A stretch of 64,000 nt of DNA, taken from positions 868,001-932,000 of the forward strand of contig CP021238.1 of assembly GCA_002291465.1 (NCBI GenBank), given 5' to 3'. The DNA comes from Mycobacterium lepraemurium (GTDB lineage Bacteria > Actinomycetota > Actinomycetes > Mycobacteriales > Mycobacteriaceae). Positions 1-9,086 of the stretch are shown piece by piece (within the stretch, counting starts at the first letter, position 1; the number at the start of each line of letters is the position of its first letter). A program made the position numbers and the translations under genes. The notes beneath the pieces are model-generated. The model was not told the origin of the DNA. It saw only the letters and a program-made list of their open reading frames with translations, and ran no database searches.

Positions 1-152
1 AGGGGTACGACCCCGAGACGCTGGTGGCCGTTAAATCGTTTCTCGGCGTGGCCGCCACCAGCGGGCAGGACGGCCTTTCCACCGCCGGCCACATCCCGCT
101 GCCCGGTAAGGTCAGGCAACGACTGGTTACCGCGATCAATGCGTTGCAGTAG
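1..152 (+). CDS. pstS: PstS phosphate-binding lipoprotein, C-terminal end (partial)
   Basis: Only the last ~49 codons lie in the window; the frame is open from base 3 and stops with TAG at 150-152. The visible residues (GYDPETLVAVKSFL, then a conserved run ending in ALQ) look like the C-terminus of a PstS periplasmic phosphate-binding protein. In that family the protein delivers inorganic phosphate to the PstC/PstA channel. The identification leans on the next three genes, which are pstC, pstA and the ATPase phoT in the same direction. The start and lipobox are outside the window. Confidence 0.75.
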   Translation, partial: GYDPETLVAVKSFLGVAATSGQDGLSTAGHIPLPGKVRQRLVTAINALQ

Positions 153-203
153 CCGGCGGGCCGGGGTTTCAGGGAGCGACGGCAGGACTGTGGTGGGTGC
201 ACC

Positions 204-1247
204 GTGACGGGGTTTTCCGGGCCGAATCCCACCGATGCGGGGTCGGGCGCGGTAGTCGCCGCGCCGTTCCCGGAGCCGTCGGCGACCCCCATCAGCCCCT
301 GGGGGCAGGGGCGACCGCATGCGGGGGACCGGATTTTCCGCCGGCTAGCGCAGGCCTCCGGGGTGCTGATCGTGCTGGTGATCGCCGCGATCGCGGTGTT
401 TTTGCTCGACCGCGCGGTGCCGGCGCTGCAGCGCAACCGCGAGAACTTCTTCAGCTACGGAGGTAACTGGGTAACCACCGACACCTCGGCCATGCACTTC
501 GGGATCGCCAGCCTGCTGCCGGTCACCGTGTTGGTGTCGCTGTTCGCGTTGATCCTGGCGATGCCGGTGGCGCTGGGCGTCGCCATCTTCATCACCCACT
601 ACGCCCGCCGCCGCGCCGCCACCCCGCTGGCCTACGCCGTCGACCTGCTGGCCGCGGTGCCCTCGATCATCTATGGAGCCTGGGGCCTGTACGTGTTGGC
701 GCCGCAGCTGCGACCCGTCGCGACCTGGCTCAACCACTCGATGGGCTGGTGTTTCCTGTTCGCCGACGGCAACACCTCGGCGGCCGGCGGCGGCGCCATC
801 TTCACCGGCGGAATCGTGCTCGCGGTGATGATCCTGCCGATCATCACCGCCGTCACCCGCGAAGTGTTCATCCAGACCCCGCACGACCAGATCGAGGCCG
901 CGCTGGCGCTGGGGGCGACCCGCTGGGAAGTGGTCCGGACGGTCACGCTGCCGTTCGGCCGGTCCGGCTACATCAGCGGCGGGATGCTGGGGCTGGGCCG
1001 CGCCCTGGGCGAGACGGTCGCGCTGCTGATCATCCTGCGGGGCACCCAGTCTGCGTTCGGCTGGTCGCTGTTCGACGGCGGCTCCACCTTCGCCACCAAG
1101 ATCGCGGGCGCCGCGGCGGAATTGGACGACCGCTTCAAGGCCGGCGCCTACATCGCGGCGGGGCTGACGCTGTTCGTGCTCACCTTCGTGGTCGACGCCC
1201 TGGCGCGCGGCGCCGTCGCCGGGGTGGGCAGGCGGGTGGCCCCATGA
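204..1247 (+). CDS. pstC: Phosphate ABC transporter permease PstC
   Basis: A 347-residue inner-membrane permease that with PstA forms the phosphate channel. A charged N-terminal stretch (~1-45) precedes a strong membrane segment around residues 50-70 ([15 protein letters not shown]), then further hydrophobic helices. The permease EAA-type loop appears as [20 protein letters not shown] near residues 230-250, the part that contacts the ATPase. Start GTG at 204 was chosen because it gives the usual length; the upstream purine-rich sequence is weak. The stop overlaps the pstA start (ATGA at 1244-1247), indicating translational coupling. Confidence 0.93.
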   Translation: MTGFSGPNPTDAGSGAVVAAPFPEPSATPISPWGQGRPHAGDRIFRRLAQASGVLIVLVIAAIAVFLLDRAVPALQRNRENFFSYGGNWVTTDTSAMHFGIASLLPVTVLVSLFALILAMPVALGVAIFITHYARRRAATPLAYAVDLLAAVPSIIYGAWGLYVLAPQLRPVATWLNHSMGWCFLFADGNTSAAGGGAIFTGGIVLAVMILPIITAVTREVFIQTPHDQIEAALALGATRWEVVRTVTLPFGRSGYISGGMLGLGRALGETVALLIILRGTQSAFGWSLFDGGSTFATKIAGAAAELDDRFKAGAYIAAGLTLFVLTFVVDALARGAVAGVGRRVAP

Positions 1248-2299
1248 CCTCGATGCTGGACCGCCCGCTCAAGTCGCGGACGTTCTCGCCGCTGTCCCGA
1301 CGCCGTCGAGCCGCGAATTCCGTTGCAACCGTGCTGGTTTCGCTGTCGCTGCTGGTCGCGGTGACCCCGCTGGTGATGGTGCTGTGCTCGGTGGTCGTCA
1401 AGGGGTTCAGGGCGATCACCTCGACCGTGTGGTGGTCGCACTCGCAGGCCGGGATGACCGCGTTCGTGACCGGGGGTGGTGCCTATCACGCGCTGGTCGG
1501 CACCGTGCTGCAGGGATTGGTGTGCGCCGCGATCTCCATCCCGATCGGCCTGATGGTGGCCATCTATCTGGTCGAGTACGGCGGCGGCACCCCGCTGGGC
1601 CGGCTGGCGTCGTTCATGGTGGACATCCTGAGCGGGGTGCCCTCGATCGTGGCGGCGTTGTTCGTCTATGCGCTGTGCGTGGCCGCGCTGGGGCTGCCGC
1701 GCTCGGGGTTCGCGGTGTCGCTGGCGCTGGTCCTGCTGATGCTGCCGGTGATCGTGCGGGCCACCGAGGAGATGCTGCGGATCGTCCCGGTGGATCTGCG
1801 CGAGGCCAGTTACGCGCTGGGCATCACCAAGTGGAAGACCATCGCCCGGGTGGTCCTGCCCACGGGGCTATCCGGCATCGTCACCGGCATCTTGCTGGCG
1901 ATGGCCCGGGTGATGGGGGAGACGGCGCCGCTGCTGATCCTGGTCGGCTATGCACAGTCGATGAACTTCGACATCTTCAGCGGGTTCATGGGGACGCTGC
2001 CCGGCATGATGTACAACCAGGCGTCGGCCGGCGCGGGCATCAACCCCATCCCCACGGATCAGTTGTGGGGTGCCGCGTTGACCCTCATCCTGGTGATCGC
2101 CACGATCAATATCGTGGCCCGGGTGATAACCAAAGTTTTTTGGCGCCAGAAAGTCATAGGCAGGAGCACGAGTGGCCAAACGGTTGGACCTCAAGGGTGT
2201 CAACATCTACTACGGGTCGTTTCACGCCGTCGCGGAAGTGACGCTGTCGGTGCTTCCGCGCAGCGTCACGGCGTTCATCGGCCCGTCGGGTTGCGGTAA
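1244..2299 (+). CDS. pstA: Phosphate ABC transporter permease PstA, with frameshifted tail running into phoT
   Basis: Second membrane subunit of the Pst importer. It shows several membrane helices and the EAA loop [21 protein letters not shown]. Residues 1 to ~298 look normal. After VARVITKVF the frame passes through a run of six T at 2136-2141 and stays open to 2299, giving 351 residues and overlapping phoT by 128 bases. With one T fewer the frame would end at TAG 2157-2159, eleven bases before phoT and next to its ribosome site CAGGAG, giving ~305 codons, the usual PstA length. I infer a +1 slip in the T run that replaced the last few residues with a ~50-residue nonsense tail. Function may survive because only the extreme C-terminus changes. 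Confidence 0.85.
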   Translation: MTSMLDRPLKSRTFSPLSRRRRAANSVATVLVSLSLLVAVTPLVMVLCSVVVKGFRAITSTVWWSHSQAGMTAFVTGGGAYHALVGTVLQGLVCAAISIPIGLMVAIYLVEYGGGTPLGRLASFMVDILSGVPSIVAALFVYALCVAALGLPRSGFAVSLALVLLMLPVIVRATEEMLRIVPVDLREASYALGITKWKTIARVVLPTGLSGIVTGILLAMARVMGETAPLLILVGYAQSMNFDIFSGFMGTLPGMMYNQASAGAGINPIPTDQLWGAALTLILVIATINIVARVITKVFWRQKVIGRSTSGQTVGPQGCQHLLRVVSRRRGSDAVGASAQRHGVHRPVGLR

Positions 2300-2948
2300 G
2301 ACGACGGTGTTGCGCACCCTCAACCGGATGCACGAGGTGGTGCCCGGCGGGCGGGTCGAGGGAAGCGTGCTGCTCGACGACGAAGACATCTACGGCCCCG
2401 GTGTCGACCCGGTCGGGGTGCGCCGGGCCATCGGCATGGTATTCCAGCGGCCGAACCCGTTCCCCGCCATGTCAATTCGCGACAACGTGGTCGCGGGCCT
2501 GAAGCTGCAAGGGGTCCGCAACCGCAAGGTGCTCGACGAGACCGCCGAGTACTCGCTGCGCGGCGCCAACCTGTGGGACGAGGTCAAGGACCGGTTGGAC
2601 AGGCCCGGCGGCGGACTCTCGGGCGGGCAGCAGCAGCGGTTGTGCATCGCGCGGGCCATCGCGGTGCAACCGGATGTGCTGCTGATGGACGAGCCGTGCT
2701 CGGCGCTGGACCCGATTTCGACGATGGCCATCGAAGAGCTGATCAGCGAGCTGAAGCAGGACTACACCATCGTCATCGTCACCCACAACATGCAGCAGGC
2801 CGCCCGGGTCAGCGACTACACCGCGTTTTTCAACCTGGAAGCCGTCGGAAAGCCGGGACGACTGATCGAGGTTGACGACACCGAGAAGATCTTCTCCAAC
2901 CCCAGCCAGAAGGCGACGGAGGACTACATCTCGGGCCGCTTCGGTTAA
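2172..2948 (+). CDS. phoT: Phosphate ABC transporter ATPase PhoT (PstB type)
   Basis: Cytoplasmic ATPase of the Pst phosphate importer, 258 residues, essentially the length and sequence of M. tuberculosis PhoT (Rv0820). Walker A GPSGCGKT is at 37-44, the Q-loop is in FQRPNPFP (~91-98), the signature LSGGQ is at 149-153, Walker B LLMDEP is at 170-175 and the switch histidine (VTHN) is at 205. Start GTG 2172 follows CAGGAG with proper spacing. It is the last gene of the pstS-pstC-pstA-phoT operon and faces phoY2. Confidence 0.96.
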   Translation: MAKRLDLKGVNIYYGSFHAVAEVTLSVLPRSVTAFIGPSGCGKTTVLRTLNRMHEVVPGGRVEGSVLLDDEDIYGPGVDPVGVRRAIGMVFQRPNPFPAMSIRDNVVAGLKLQGVRNRKVLDETAEYSLRGANLWDEVKDRLDRPGGGLSGGQQQRLCIARAIAVQPDVLLMDEPCSALDPISTMAIEELISELKQDYTIVIVTHNMQQAARVSDYTAFFNLEAVGKPGRLIEVDDTEKIFSNPSQKATEDYISGRFG

Positions 2949-3019
2949 CTGAGCCCGGCGACGAAGCAGCTCGCGTAGCGAGGTGTGAGGAGTCGGGTAA
3001 TGGACCCAGCCCGATTCGC

Positions 3020-3688
3020 TTACTGCGAGGCGGGTTTCGTCTCTTCCTCGGGCAGTCTGCCGGTGGCCTGGAAGATGACCCGCCTGGCCACCTCGACGGC
3101 GTGGTCGGCGAAGCGTTCGTAGAACCGGCCCAGCAGCGTCACGTCGACGGCCGCCGCGACGCCGTGCTTCCATTCACGGTCCATCAGCACCGAGAACAGA
3201 TGCCGGTGCAGATCGTCCATCGCGTCGTCCTCTTCGCGGATCCGGGCCGCCTTCTCCGGGTCGCGGGACAACACCACCTCTTGGGCGCTGTTTCCCAATT
3301 CGACTGCGATGCTTCCCATTTCGGCGAAATAACCGTTCACCTCTTCGGGCAGCGCGTGCTGGGGGTGGCGTCGACGGGCGATCTTGGCGACGTGCAGCGC
3401 CAGCGCGCCCATCCGGTCGATGTCCGCCACCATCTGGATGGCGCTCACGATGGCCCGCAGATCGCCGGCCACCGGCGCCTGTAATGCCAACAGTACGAAG
3501 GCGGTTTCCTCGGCGCGCGCGCTCATCGCGGCGATCGCTTCGTGGTCGCTGATCACTTGTTCGGCCAGCACCAGGTCGGCCTGCAGCAGTGCCTGGGTGG
3601 CCCGCTCCATGGCGACCCCCGCCAAGCCGCACATCACGCCGAGCCGCTCGGACAACTCCGAGAGCTGCTCGTGGTAGGCGGTTCGCAT
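3020..3688 (-). CDS. phoY2: PhoU-type phosphate-signalling regulator PhoY2
   Basis: A 222-residue, all-helical PhoU-family protein. It has two PhoU repeats with the acidic metal-binding runs (EVxxD-like) visible as DHEAIAAM...ADIDRMG and [11 protein letters not shown]...[13 protein letters not shown]. In mycobacteria PhoY proteins couple the Pst transporter to the SenX3-RegX3 sensor and restrain the phosphate-starvation response. It is convergent with phoT, as in M. tuberculosis (Rv0820/Rv0821c). Intact. Confidence 0.95.
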   Translation of the reverse strand: MRTAYHEQLSELSERLGVMCGLAGVAMERATQALLQADLVLAEQVISDHEAIAAMSARAEETAFVLLALQAPVAGDLRAIVSAIQMVADIDRMGALALHVAKIARRRHPQHALPEEVNGYFAEMGSIAVELGNSAQEVVLSRDPEKAARIREEDDAMDDLHRHLFSVLMDREWKHGVAAAVDVTLLGRFYERFADHAVEVARRVIFQATGRLPEEETKPASQ

Positions 3689-3746
3689 GTGGTCCAGCGT
3701 ACGTTCTTTGCACCTGAAACAGTCGGCGGACCGCCGTCAAAACCGG

Positions 3747-5848
3747 TTACTCGCAGGTGGTGTCGGCCGCGTTGGTGACCGTCAGGTCCTCGGGCAGCTT
3801 GGCCGGCGCATTGCTCGAGCCGCGTTCGATCTGCAGGCTCATCGTCGAGCCGCTGGGTGAGGGAGCGGTGACCGACTTGAAATCGGGGCTCAGCACCACC
3901 TGCACGACCTGTCCGTAGCCGGACACCCGCTGCACCTTCGCGTTGGCGAACGAGGACGCCACCGTCGCCGCGGCCTCCTCGTTGCCCGGCGAGAACAGCA
4001 CCGTCGTCGTGTTCACCGAACTCGGATAGTCATCGGGGGTCATCACATTGAAGCCGTCGCGCTTGAGCTGGCTGGTCGCCGTGGCCGCCAGTCCGCTCTG
4101 CGTGGTCGCGTTGGAAACCCGCACCGGCACACCGCTTGGCGAGGTCGTGGTGACCTGCTCGCGCTGCGGCTCCGGCGTCGGGGTGGGCGACTTGCGGGTG
4201 GTGGGCGCCTTCGGCGCGCCGGTGGTCGAACCGGAAGCGCTCAAATTCTGTGCGTTCTGGTCGTTTTCCTCGGGCAGCGGGTCGTCGTTGATGATGGCGT
4301 CGAACAGCGCGCGCATGTCGGACATCCGGGGCGGCTCGTCGCCGTTCTGGTCGGTGACGCCGGTCGGCACTGTCACGAAGGTGACGTGGCCGGTCGCCAT
4401 GCCCTGCAACGACTGGCCGAGCTGGACGAGGTCCTTGGACTTCACGTTGTCGTCGACGGTGTCGTTGATCACGAGGTTGACGACGTGGTTGAGCTTGTTG
4501 AGGTCGAGCAGGGTGTCCGCGGGGATGAGCGACCGCAGCAGCGAGGACAGGAACAACTGCTGGCGTTTGATGCGGCCGTAGTCGCCGTTGACCTCGGTGG
4601 TGACCTGGCGGGCCCGCACGTAGTTCAGGGCCGTGTTGCTGTCGAGGACCTGGCGCCCGCCGTGCTCGAGCACCGTGCCCAGCTCGTAGTCGTGCAGCGG
4701 GGTGCTCGAGCACACCTCGACACCACCCAGGACGTCGACCATCTTCGCGAACCCGGCGAAGTCGACAGCGATGAAGTGGTTGATGCTCAGACCGGAGAGC
4801 TTCTGGATTTCCTTCACCAGACACTTGGGGCCGCCGAACGCGAACGCCGAGTTCAATTTGGTCTCGGCGTAGACCATCTTCGGGCCCAGCTCTTGGTCTT
4901 CGGGTCATAGATCGGCCTGTACTTGCCGGTGCTGGGGTCCCGCGCCTCGCACTGCATCGGGGTGATCGCCAGGTCGCGGGGGAACGACACCGCCACCACG
5001 CGTTTGCGGTTGGCCGGGATGTTGACCAGCATCACGGTGTCCGAGCGGGCACCGTCGGCGTCGTCGGTGCTGCCGGCGCCCATGTTGGCGTTGTCGCCGG
5101 TACGCGAGTCCAGGCCGACGATGAGAAAGTCTTCGTCGCCGTATTGTCCGCCCGGGTCCCGGATGTCGCTGGAGTTGCGGTCGAGCGCGTTGATCGTGTT
5201 GAGCCGGGCGTTTTTCGACGCGCTCCACTGCCACGCCACGCCGGTCGCCGCCAGGGCGAGCACGGCGGCCAGGGCCGCCACCGACCGCCCGGCCATCAGC
5301 ATCGGACGGCGCCGGCGCCGGGGTTCCGCGGAGGCGGTGTCGGCGGCGTCGGCGCTCTGCTGGTCGGAGTCCCTGTCGTTCGGGTAGTCGGTGGCCATCA
5401 GCTCGCGAAGCTCGGAGACCGCGTCCACCGAGTAGGCCAGGTCGTCGATCACCTGCGTCTGCTGCAGCTCGAGCGGCAGCTCCGACGCGGGCCCGGGCGG
5501 CTCGGATCCGACGGGCTCGGGTTCGAGCGGCTCGGTCTCCTCCGGAGCCGCGCGACGGTGCACGGGCCGGTTCGGGGCGCCGACCTTGGCGATCAGATCG
5601 GCGATGGTGACGCCGCCGCCGGTGTGGCATCCGCCCGGCTCGTCGTCGTCCTCGGGTGCGGCGACGGGCTCGAGGGCGGCGGCGTCCGGCCGCCACCGGT
5701 GAAGGCGGTCGTCGGGCGGGGGTTCGAAGAAGCGCTCCCAGGGAGCGGCGGCCAAGCTGGGCGACGGGCCGACCGGGATCGGTTGAACGTGAGCCGCGCC
5801 CGGTCCGTGCCGACCGTTACGAGTGCCGTCGCTCTCGGCGTCACTCAT
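3747..5848 (-). pseudogene. LytR-CpsA-Psr family envelope protein (Rv0822c-like), frameshifted
   Basis: LCP-family proteins transfer undecaprenyl-linked glycopolymers onto peptidoglycan at the outer face of the membrane. The ancestral protein would be ~699 residues: a long acidic cytoplasmic N-terminus, one membrane helix (RSVAALAAVLALAATGVAW), the LCP domain (DFLIVGLDSRTGDN...DTVMLVNI...VVAVSFPRDL), a Thr/Pro-rich linker and a LytR_C domain. The first half is open from 5848 to 4853 and the second from 4877 to 3747, in another frame. The join lies at KTKSW: a GGGG run before CCC at ~4888-4892 has become GGG, and restoring the base gives KSWGPKMVYAETKLN. The catalytic LCP domain is split, so the product is probably dead. 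One homopolymer deletion could also be a sequencing error. Confidence 0.88.
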
Positions 5849-6055
5849 GTCCTACCGGCCTCCGAAGCTCTGATGCAGACGTCAGCGTGTTGGTGCGTGC
5901 CCTCAGCGCGGCACCGCATCCCTGGTGCCGCCGCTCGTGCCACCCTTTTCGTCGCGTTCGCCCGGTGCGTGCCAACCTCATCCGCCACCCATGCGCATGC
6001 AACAAAGCCCACATCGTACTGAGTTCTCGGTCCGGACGCGATTCCGCGCGGTGAC

Positions 6056-7189
6056 TCAGCCGCCGGAGTGCATGACGTCGGCGCCGGCCGGCACCGTGCA
6101 GTCGTCCGGGTCGTCGAGCCAGCCCTCCGGCAGCACCACCCGGGCGGGTGAACCCTGCCGCCCCCGGGGCCCGGTCGCCTCGTCGGGGAACGGCACCGAG
6201 CCGTCCAACCGGTCGAGCAGGCGGTCCAGCTCGTCGAGCGTCTTGACCATCGCCAGCGTGCGCCGCAGCTCGGAACCGGCCGGGAAGCCGTGCAGGTACC
6301 AGGCGATGTGTTTGCGGATGTCGCGCATGCCCTTGTCCTTGCCGAAGTGGGCGGCCAGCAGCCGCCCGTGCCGGCGCACGATGTCGGCCACCTGCCCCAG
6401 GGTGGGCGGCGTGGGCGGCGGGCTGCCGATGAACGCGGCCGACAGCTCGGCGAACAGCCACGGCCGGCCCAGACAGCCGCGGCCGATGACCACGCCGTCG
6501 CACCCGGTGGCGGCCAGCATAGTCAGCGCGTCGCTGGCGTCGTAGATGTCGCCGTTGCCCAGCACCGGAATGGTGCGCACCTGCTGCTTGAGCAGGGCGA
6601 TCTGTTCCCAGTCCGCGGTGCCGGAGTAGCGCTGCGCCGCGGTGCGGGCGTGCAGCGCGACCGCCGCGGCGCCCTCGGCCTCGGCGATGCGCCCGGCATC
6701 CAGATGCGTGTGGTGCTCGTTGTCGATGCCGATGCGGAACTTGACGGTCACCGGTATCTCGGTGCCCTGCGTGGCGCGCACCGCCGCGGCCACGATCTGC
6801 CCGAACAGGCGCCGTTTGTAGGGCAGCGCCGAGCCGCCGCCGCGCTTGGTCACCTTGGGCACCGGGCAGCCGAAGTTCATGTCGATGTGATCGGCCAGAC
6901 CCTCGTCGGCGACCATCTTGGCCGCCGCGTAGGTGGTGGCCGGGTCGACGGTGTAGAGCTGCAGCGACCGCGGCGACTCGTCCGGGGCGAACGTGGTCAT
7001 GTGCATGGTGGCCGGGTGCCGCTCGACGAGCGCGCGTGCCGTCACCATTTCGCAGACGTAGAGTCCGCTGACTATCCCGACCAGCTCCCGCTCCAGCTCA
7101 CGGCACAGGGAGCGAAACGCGACGTTGGTGACCCCGGCCATGGGAGCCAGCACCACCGGGCTGGCCAGCTCGATGGGGCCGATACGCAA
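6056..7189 (-). CDS. dus: tRNA-dihydrouridine synthase (DusB-like, Rv0823c)
   Basis: A 377-residue FMN-dependent enzyme that reduces uridines in the tRNA D-loop. It has the N-terminal TIM-barrel start (ELASPVVLAPMAGVTNVAFR), the substrate-site cysteine in MNFGCPVPKVTKRGGG (C108) and the FMN-binding VLGNGDIYDA and GVVIGRGCLGRPW segments. The only start giving a full protein is TTG at 7187-7189, three codons after the desA1 stop. The M. tuberculosis protein is about a dozen residues longer at the N-terminus, so the start may be slightly displaced. Co-directional with desA1. Confidence 0.93.
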   Translation of the reverse strand: MRIGPIELASPVVLAPMAGVTNVAFRSLCRELERELVGIVSGLYVCEMVTARALVERHPATMHMTTFAPDESPRSLQLYTVDPATTYAAAKMVADEGLADHIDMNFGCPVPKVTKRGGGSALPYKRRLFGQIVAAAVRATQGTEIPVTVKFRIGIDNEHHTHLDAGRIAEAEGAAAVALHARTAAQRYSGTADWEQIALLKQQVRTIPVLGNGDIYDASDALTMLAATGCDGVVIGRGCLGRPWLFAELSAAFIGSPPPTPPTLGQVADIVRRHGRLLAAHFGKDKGMRDIRKHIAWYLHGFPAGSELRRTLAMVKTLDELDRLLDRLDGSVPFPDEATGPRGRQGSPARVVLPEGWLDDPDDCTVPAGADVMHSGG

Positions 7190-7195
7190 CGCTGG

Positions 7196-8218
7196 TTACC
7201 GCCGGCTCATGGTCAGCGTGCCCGCGGTGGTGTGCAGCTCCAGCGCGGTGGTCCGCTTGCCGGTGCGGGCTTCCCGCTCGAGCTGGCGCCGCTTGGAGAT
7301 CTCGAACTTGTCGCAGGTCGTCTCGAGCTCCTTGATCAGCAGCGCCAGGTCGTCGCGCAGCGCGGCGGCCTCGTCGGTGAAGTCCTCGCGCTCGAAGATG
7401 CGCCACTTCTTGAGCACAGGCATGACGACGTCGTCGAGGTGGATGCGCGGGTCGTAGATGCCGCCGACGGCGATCATCACGGCCTTGCGCCGGAACTCGG
7501 GCACCTGGTAGCCGGGCATCTGGAAGTTACGCAGCACCTTGTGCAGCGACTTCATCGCCTGGTTGGGCGCGATCGCGAAACCGGCCTCGCTGACGTCGCG
7601 GTAGAAGATCATGTGCAGGTTCTCGTCGGCCGAGATCTTGGCCAGCATCTGGTCGGCGATCGTCTCGTTGCAGGCCTTGCCGGTGTTGCGGTGCGAGATC
7701 CGGGTGGCCAGTTCCTGGAAGGTGACGTAGATGACCGAGTCGAACAGGCTCTCGGCGAACAGGTCCTCGCGTACCTGGTGGTTCTGGCCCGGGCTGAAGC
7801 CACGGTTGACCACTTCGATGCGTAGCTTCTCCAGCTCGACCGGGTCGACCGCGCGGGTGACCACCAGGTAGTCGCGCAGCGCGATCCCGTGCCGGTTCTC
7901 CTCGGCGGTCCAGCGGTTGACCCACTGCCCCCACGGGCCGTCCACGCCGAAGTTCATCGCGATCTCGCGGTGGTACGACGGCAGGTTGTCCTCCGTCATC
8001 AGGTTCTGCACCATCGCCACCTGGGCGACGTCGGAAAGCTTGGACTGGCCGGGTTCCCAGTCCTGCCCACCGAGCGCGTAGAAGTTCTTGCCGTCCGACC
8101 ACGGGATGTAGTCGTGCGGGTTCCAGTTCTTGTGCATGCTCTCGTGCCGGTTCAGGTATTTCTCGACGAACGGCTCGAGCTCCTGCAGCAGCTGTAGGTT
8201 TGTCAGCTCGGCTGACAT
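7196..8218 (-). CDS. desA1: Acyl-ACP desaturase DesA1
   Basis: A 340-residue soluble di-iron desaturase needed for mycolic-acid desaturation. The di-iron ligands are visible as E in MTEDN (~76), EENRHG (106-111), FQEL (~168) and DENLH (198-202). The frame is open far upstream to 8791, but the true start is ATG 8216-8218: CTGGAGG lies just before it, and the N-terminus MSAELTNLQLLQELEP matches M. tuberculosis DesA1 (338 aa). Upstream lie two direct copies of TATCTGTGT (see 8231-8267). Confidence 0.96.
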   Translation of the reverse strand: MSAELTNLQLLQELEPFVEKYLNRHESMHKNWNPHDYIPWSDGKNFYALGGQDWEPGQSKLSDVAQVAMVQNLMTEDNLPSYHREIAMNFGVDGPWGQWVNRWTAEENRHGIALRDYLVVTRAVDPVELEKLRIEVVNRGFSPGQNHQVREDLFAESLFDSVIYVTFQELATRISHRNTGKACNETIADQMLAKISADENLHMIFYRDVSEAGFAIAPNQAMKSLHKVLRNFQMPGYQVPEFRRKAVMIAVGGIYDPRIHLDDVVMPVLKKWRIFEREDFTDEAAALRDDLALLIKELETTCDKFEISKRRQLEREARTGKRTTALELHTTAGTLTMSRR

Positions 8219-8230
8219 AAGGCCTCCAGT

Positions 8231-8267
8231 TATCTGTGTCGATGGGTAGCACTCAATATATCTGTGT
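8231..8267. promoter_or_regulatory. Direct repeat TATCTGTGT x2 upstream of desA1
   Basis: Two identical 9-bp copies lie at 8231-8239 and 8259-8267, 28 bp apart (ACACAGATA on the desA1 strand), 13-50 bp upstream of the desA1 start. The position fits the desA1 promoter/operator. In mycobacteria desA1 is controlled by the acyl-CoA-responsive repressor MadR, but I cannot confirm that this repeat is its site. Confidence 0.45.
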
Positions 8268-8403
8268 ACCTCAGTAGCATCAAGTTCCTCGTCCGGCGCG
8301 GCAAACGGCGATTTTGGTGCCGGTTTCCGGGCCTGTCCGGCCGCTTGCGGCCGTGCCGGGCCCCAGCGATACGGCTTGCCGATCCGGCCGAGATGCAAAC
8401 CCG

Positions 8404-9018
8404 CTACTGCGATTTGCCAAGCTCGCCGGCCGACACGTACGGGGCGGCGGTGATGTAGAGCATGTTGGTGCAGTAGTCGATGAACTGCTTGCGGGTGGCT
8501 CCCAGCTGACCGTGCAGGTAGGCGGTGAACAGGCTGGACAGCCCGCCCACCAGGCTGGTGGCGATCATCTTCTGCAGCACCGCGTCGCCGATCCGGGACA
8601 GCTTGCGCTGCAGCAGGTCGATGAAGTTGGGCATCCACTCCGCGCCGGAGCAGGTCAGTGCCGGTTCCACCGCCGGCGCCAGCAACAACACCCGGCCGCG
8701 CACCGGGTCGTCCACCATCAACTCGACGAACCGCTCGACCGCCTCCCGCGGGGTGGTCGCCGACGTCAGGGTGTTCATCGCGCGGGTGCACACGTCGTCG
8801 TAGACCGCGCGCACGAACTCGTCACGGTCGGTGAAGCTTTCGTAGAAGTAGCGCTCGGTCAGCGCGGCCTTGCGGCACACCGCGCGCACGGTCAGCGCCG
8901 GGCCGCCGGAACCGCCGAGCAACTGCACCCCGGCGTTGATGAGGTTGTCGCGGCGAAGCACGAGGCGACTCTCCAGGGGCACGCCGGTCCAGCGGCCCCG
9001 TCGTTGACCCGTCTGCAC
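8404..9018 (-). CDS. TetR-family regulator (Rv0825c-like)
   Basis: About 204 residues. The N-terminal helix-turn-helix is visible (RRDNLINAGVQLLGGSGGPALTVRAVCRKAALTERYFYESFTDRDEFVRAV), followed by an all-helical ligand-binding part. The frame opens at TTG 9045, but GTG 9016-9018 is preferred: it has TTAGGAG just upstream, and the TTG start would lie inside the palindrome at 9039-9058. Divergent from the MpaB-like gene at 9087 with the palindrome between them, so it probably represses both itself and that neighbour. Ligand unknown. Confidence 0.9.
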   Translation of the reverse strand: MQTGQRRGRWTGVPLESRLVLRRDNLINAGVQLLGGSGGPALTVRAVCRKAALTERYFYESFTDRDEFVRAVYDDVCTRAMNTLTSATTPREAVERFVELMVDDPVRGRVLLLAPAVEPALTCSGAEWMPNFIDLLQRKLSRIGDAVLQKMIATSLVGGLSSLFTAYLHGQLGATRKQFIDYCTNMLYITAAPYVSAGELGKSQ

Positions 9019-9038
9019 ATCGCTCCTAAGCTGAAAAC

Positions 9039-9058
9039 TTGACAACGGTTGTAGTCAA
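9039..9058. promoter_or_regulatory. Imperfect palindrome, probable TetR operator
   Basis: TTGACAACGGTTGTAGTCAA has perfect 5-bp ends (TTGAC...GTCAA) and 14 of 20 positions symmetric. It lies between the divergent starts of the TetR gene (9018, minus) and the MpaB-like gene (9087, plus), the usual place for an autoregulatory TetR site. Confidence 0.6.
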
Positions 9059-9086
9059 AAATTCACATACCTACAGGAATCCAATA

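Noticed and set aside
749..2299. 516-codon plus-strand frame covering the end of pstC and all of pstA
   Set aside because: Its first ~165 codons are a shadow of pstC in another frame; the real gene starts at ATG 1244.
3747..5848. Treating the frameshifts as sequencing errors and calling the genes intact
   Set aside because: Possible for any single slip, but the number of slips, the in-frame stop substitutions, lost catalytic residues and deletions in the same genes favour true pseudogenes.
6290..7825. 511-codon plus-strand frame opposite dusB and desA1
   Set aside because: Antisense shadow; the minus-strand genes have clear catalytic motifs.
7196..8791. 531-residue version of DesA1
   Set aside because: The extra N-terminus is low-complexity Arg/Ala-rich; the ribosome site and homology put the start at 8218.
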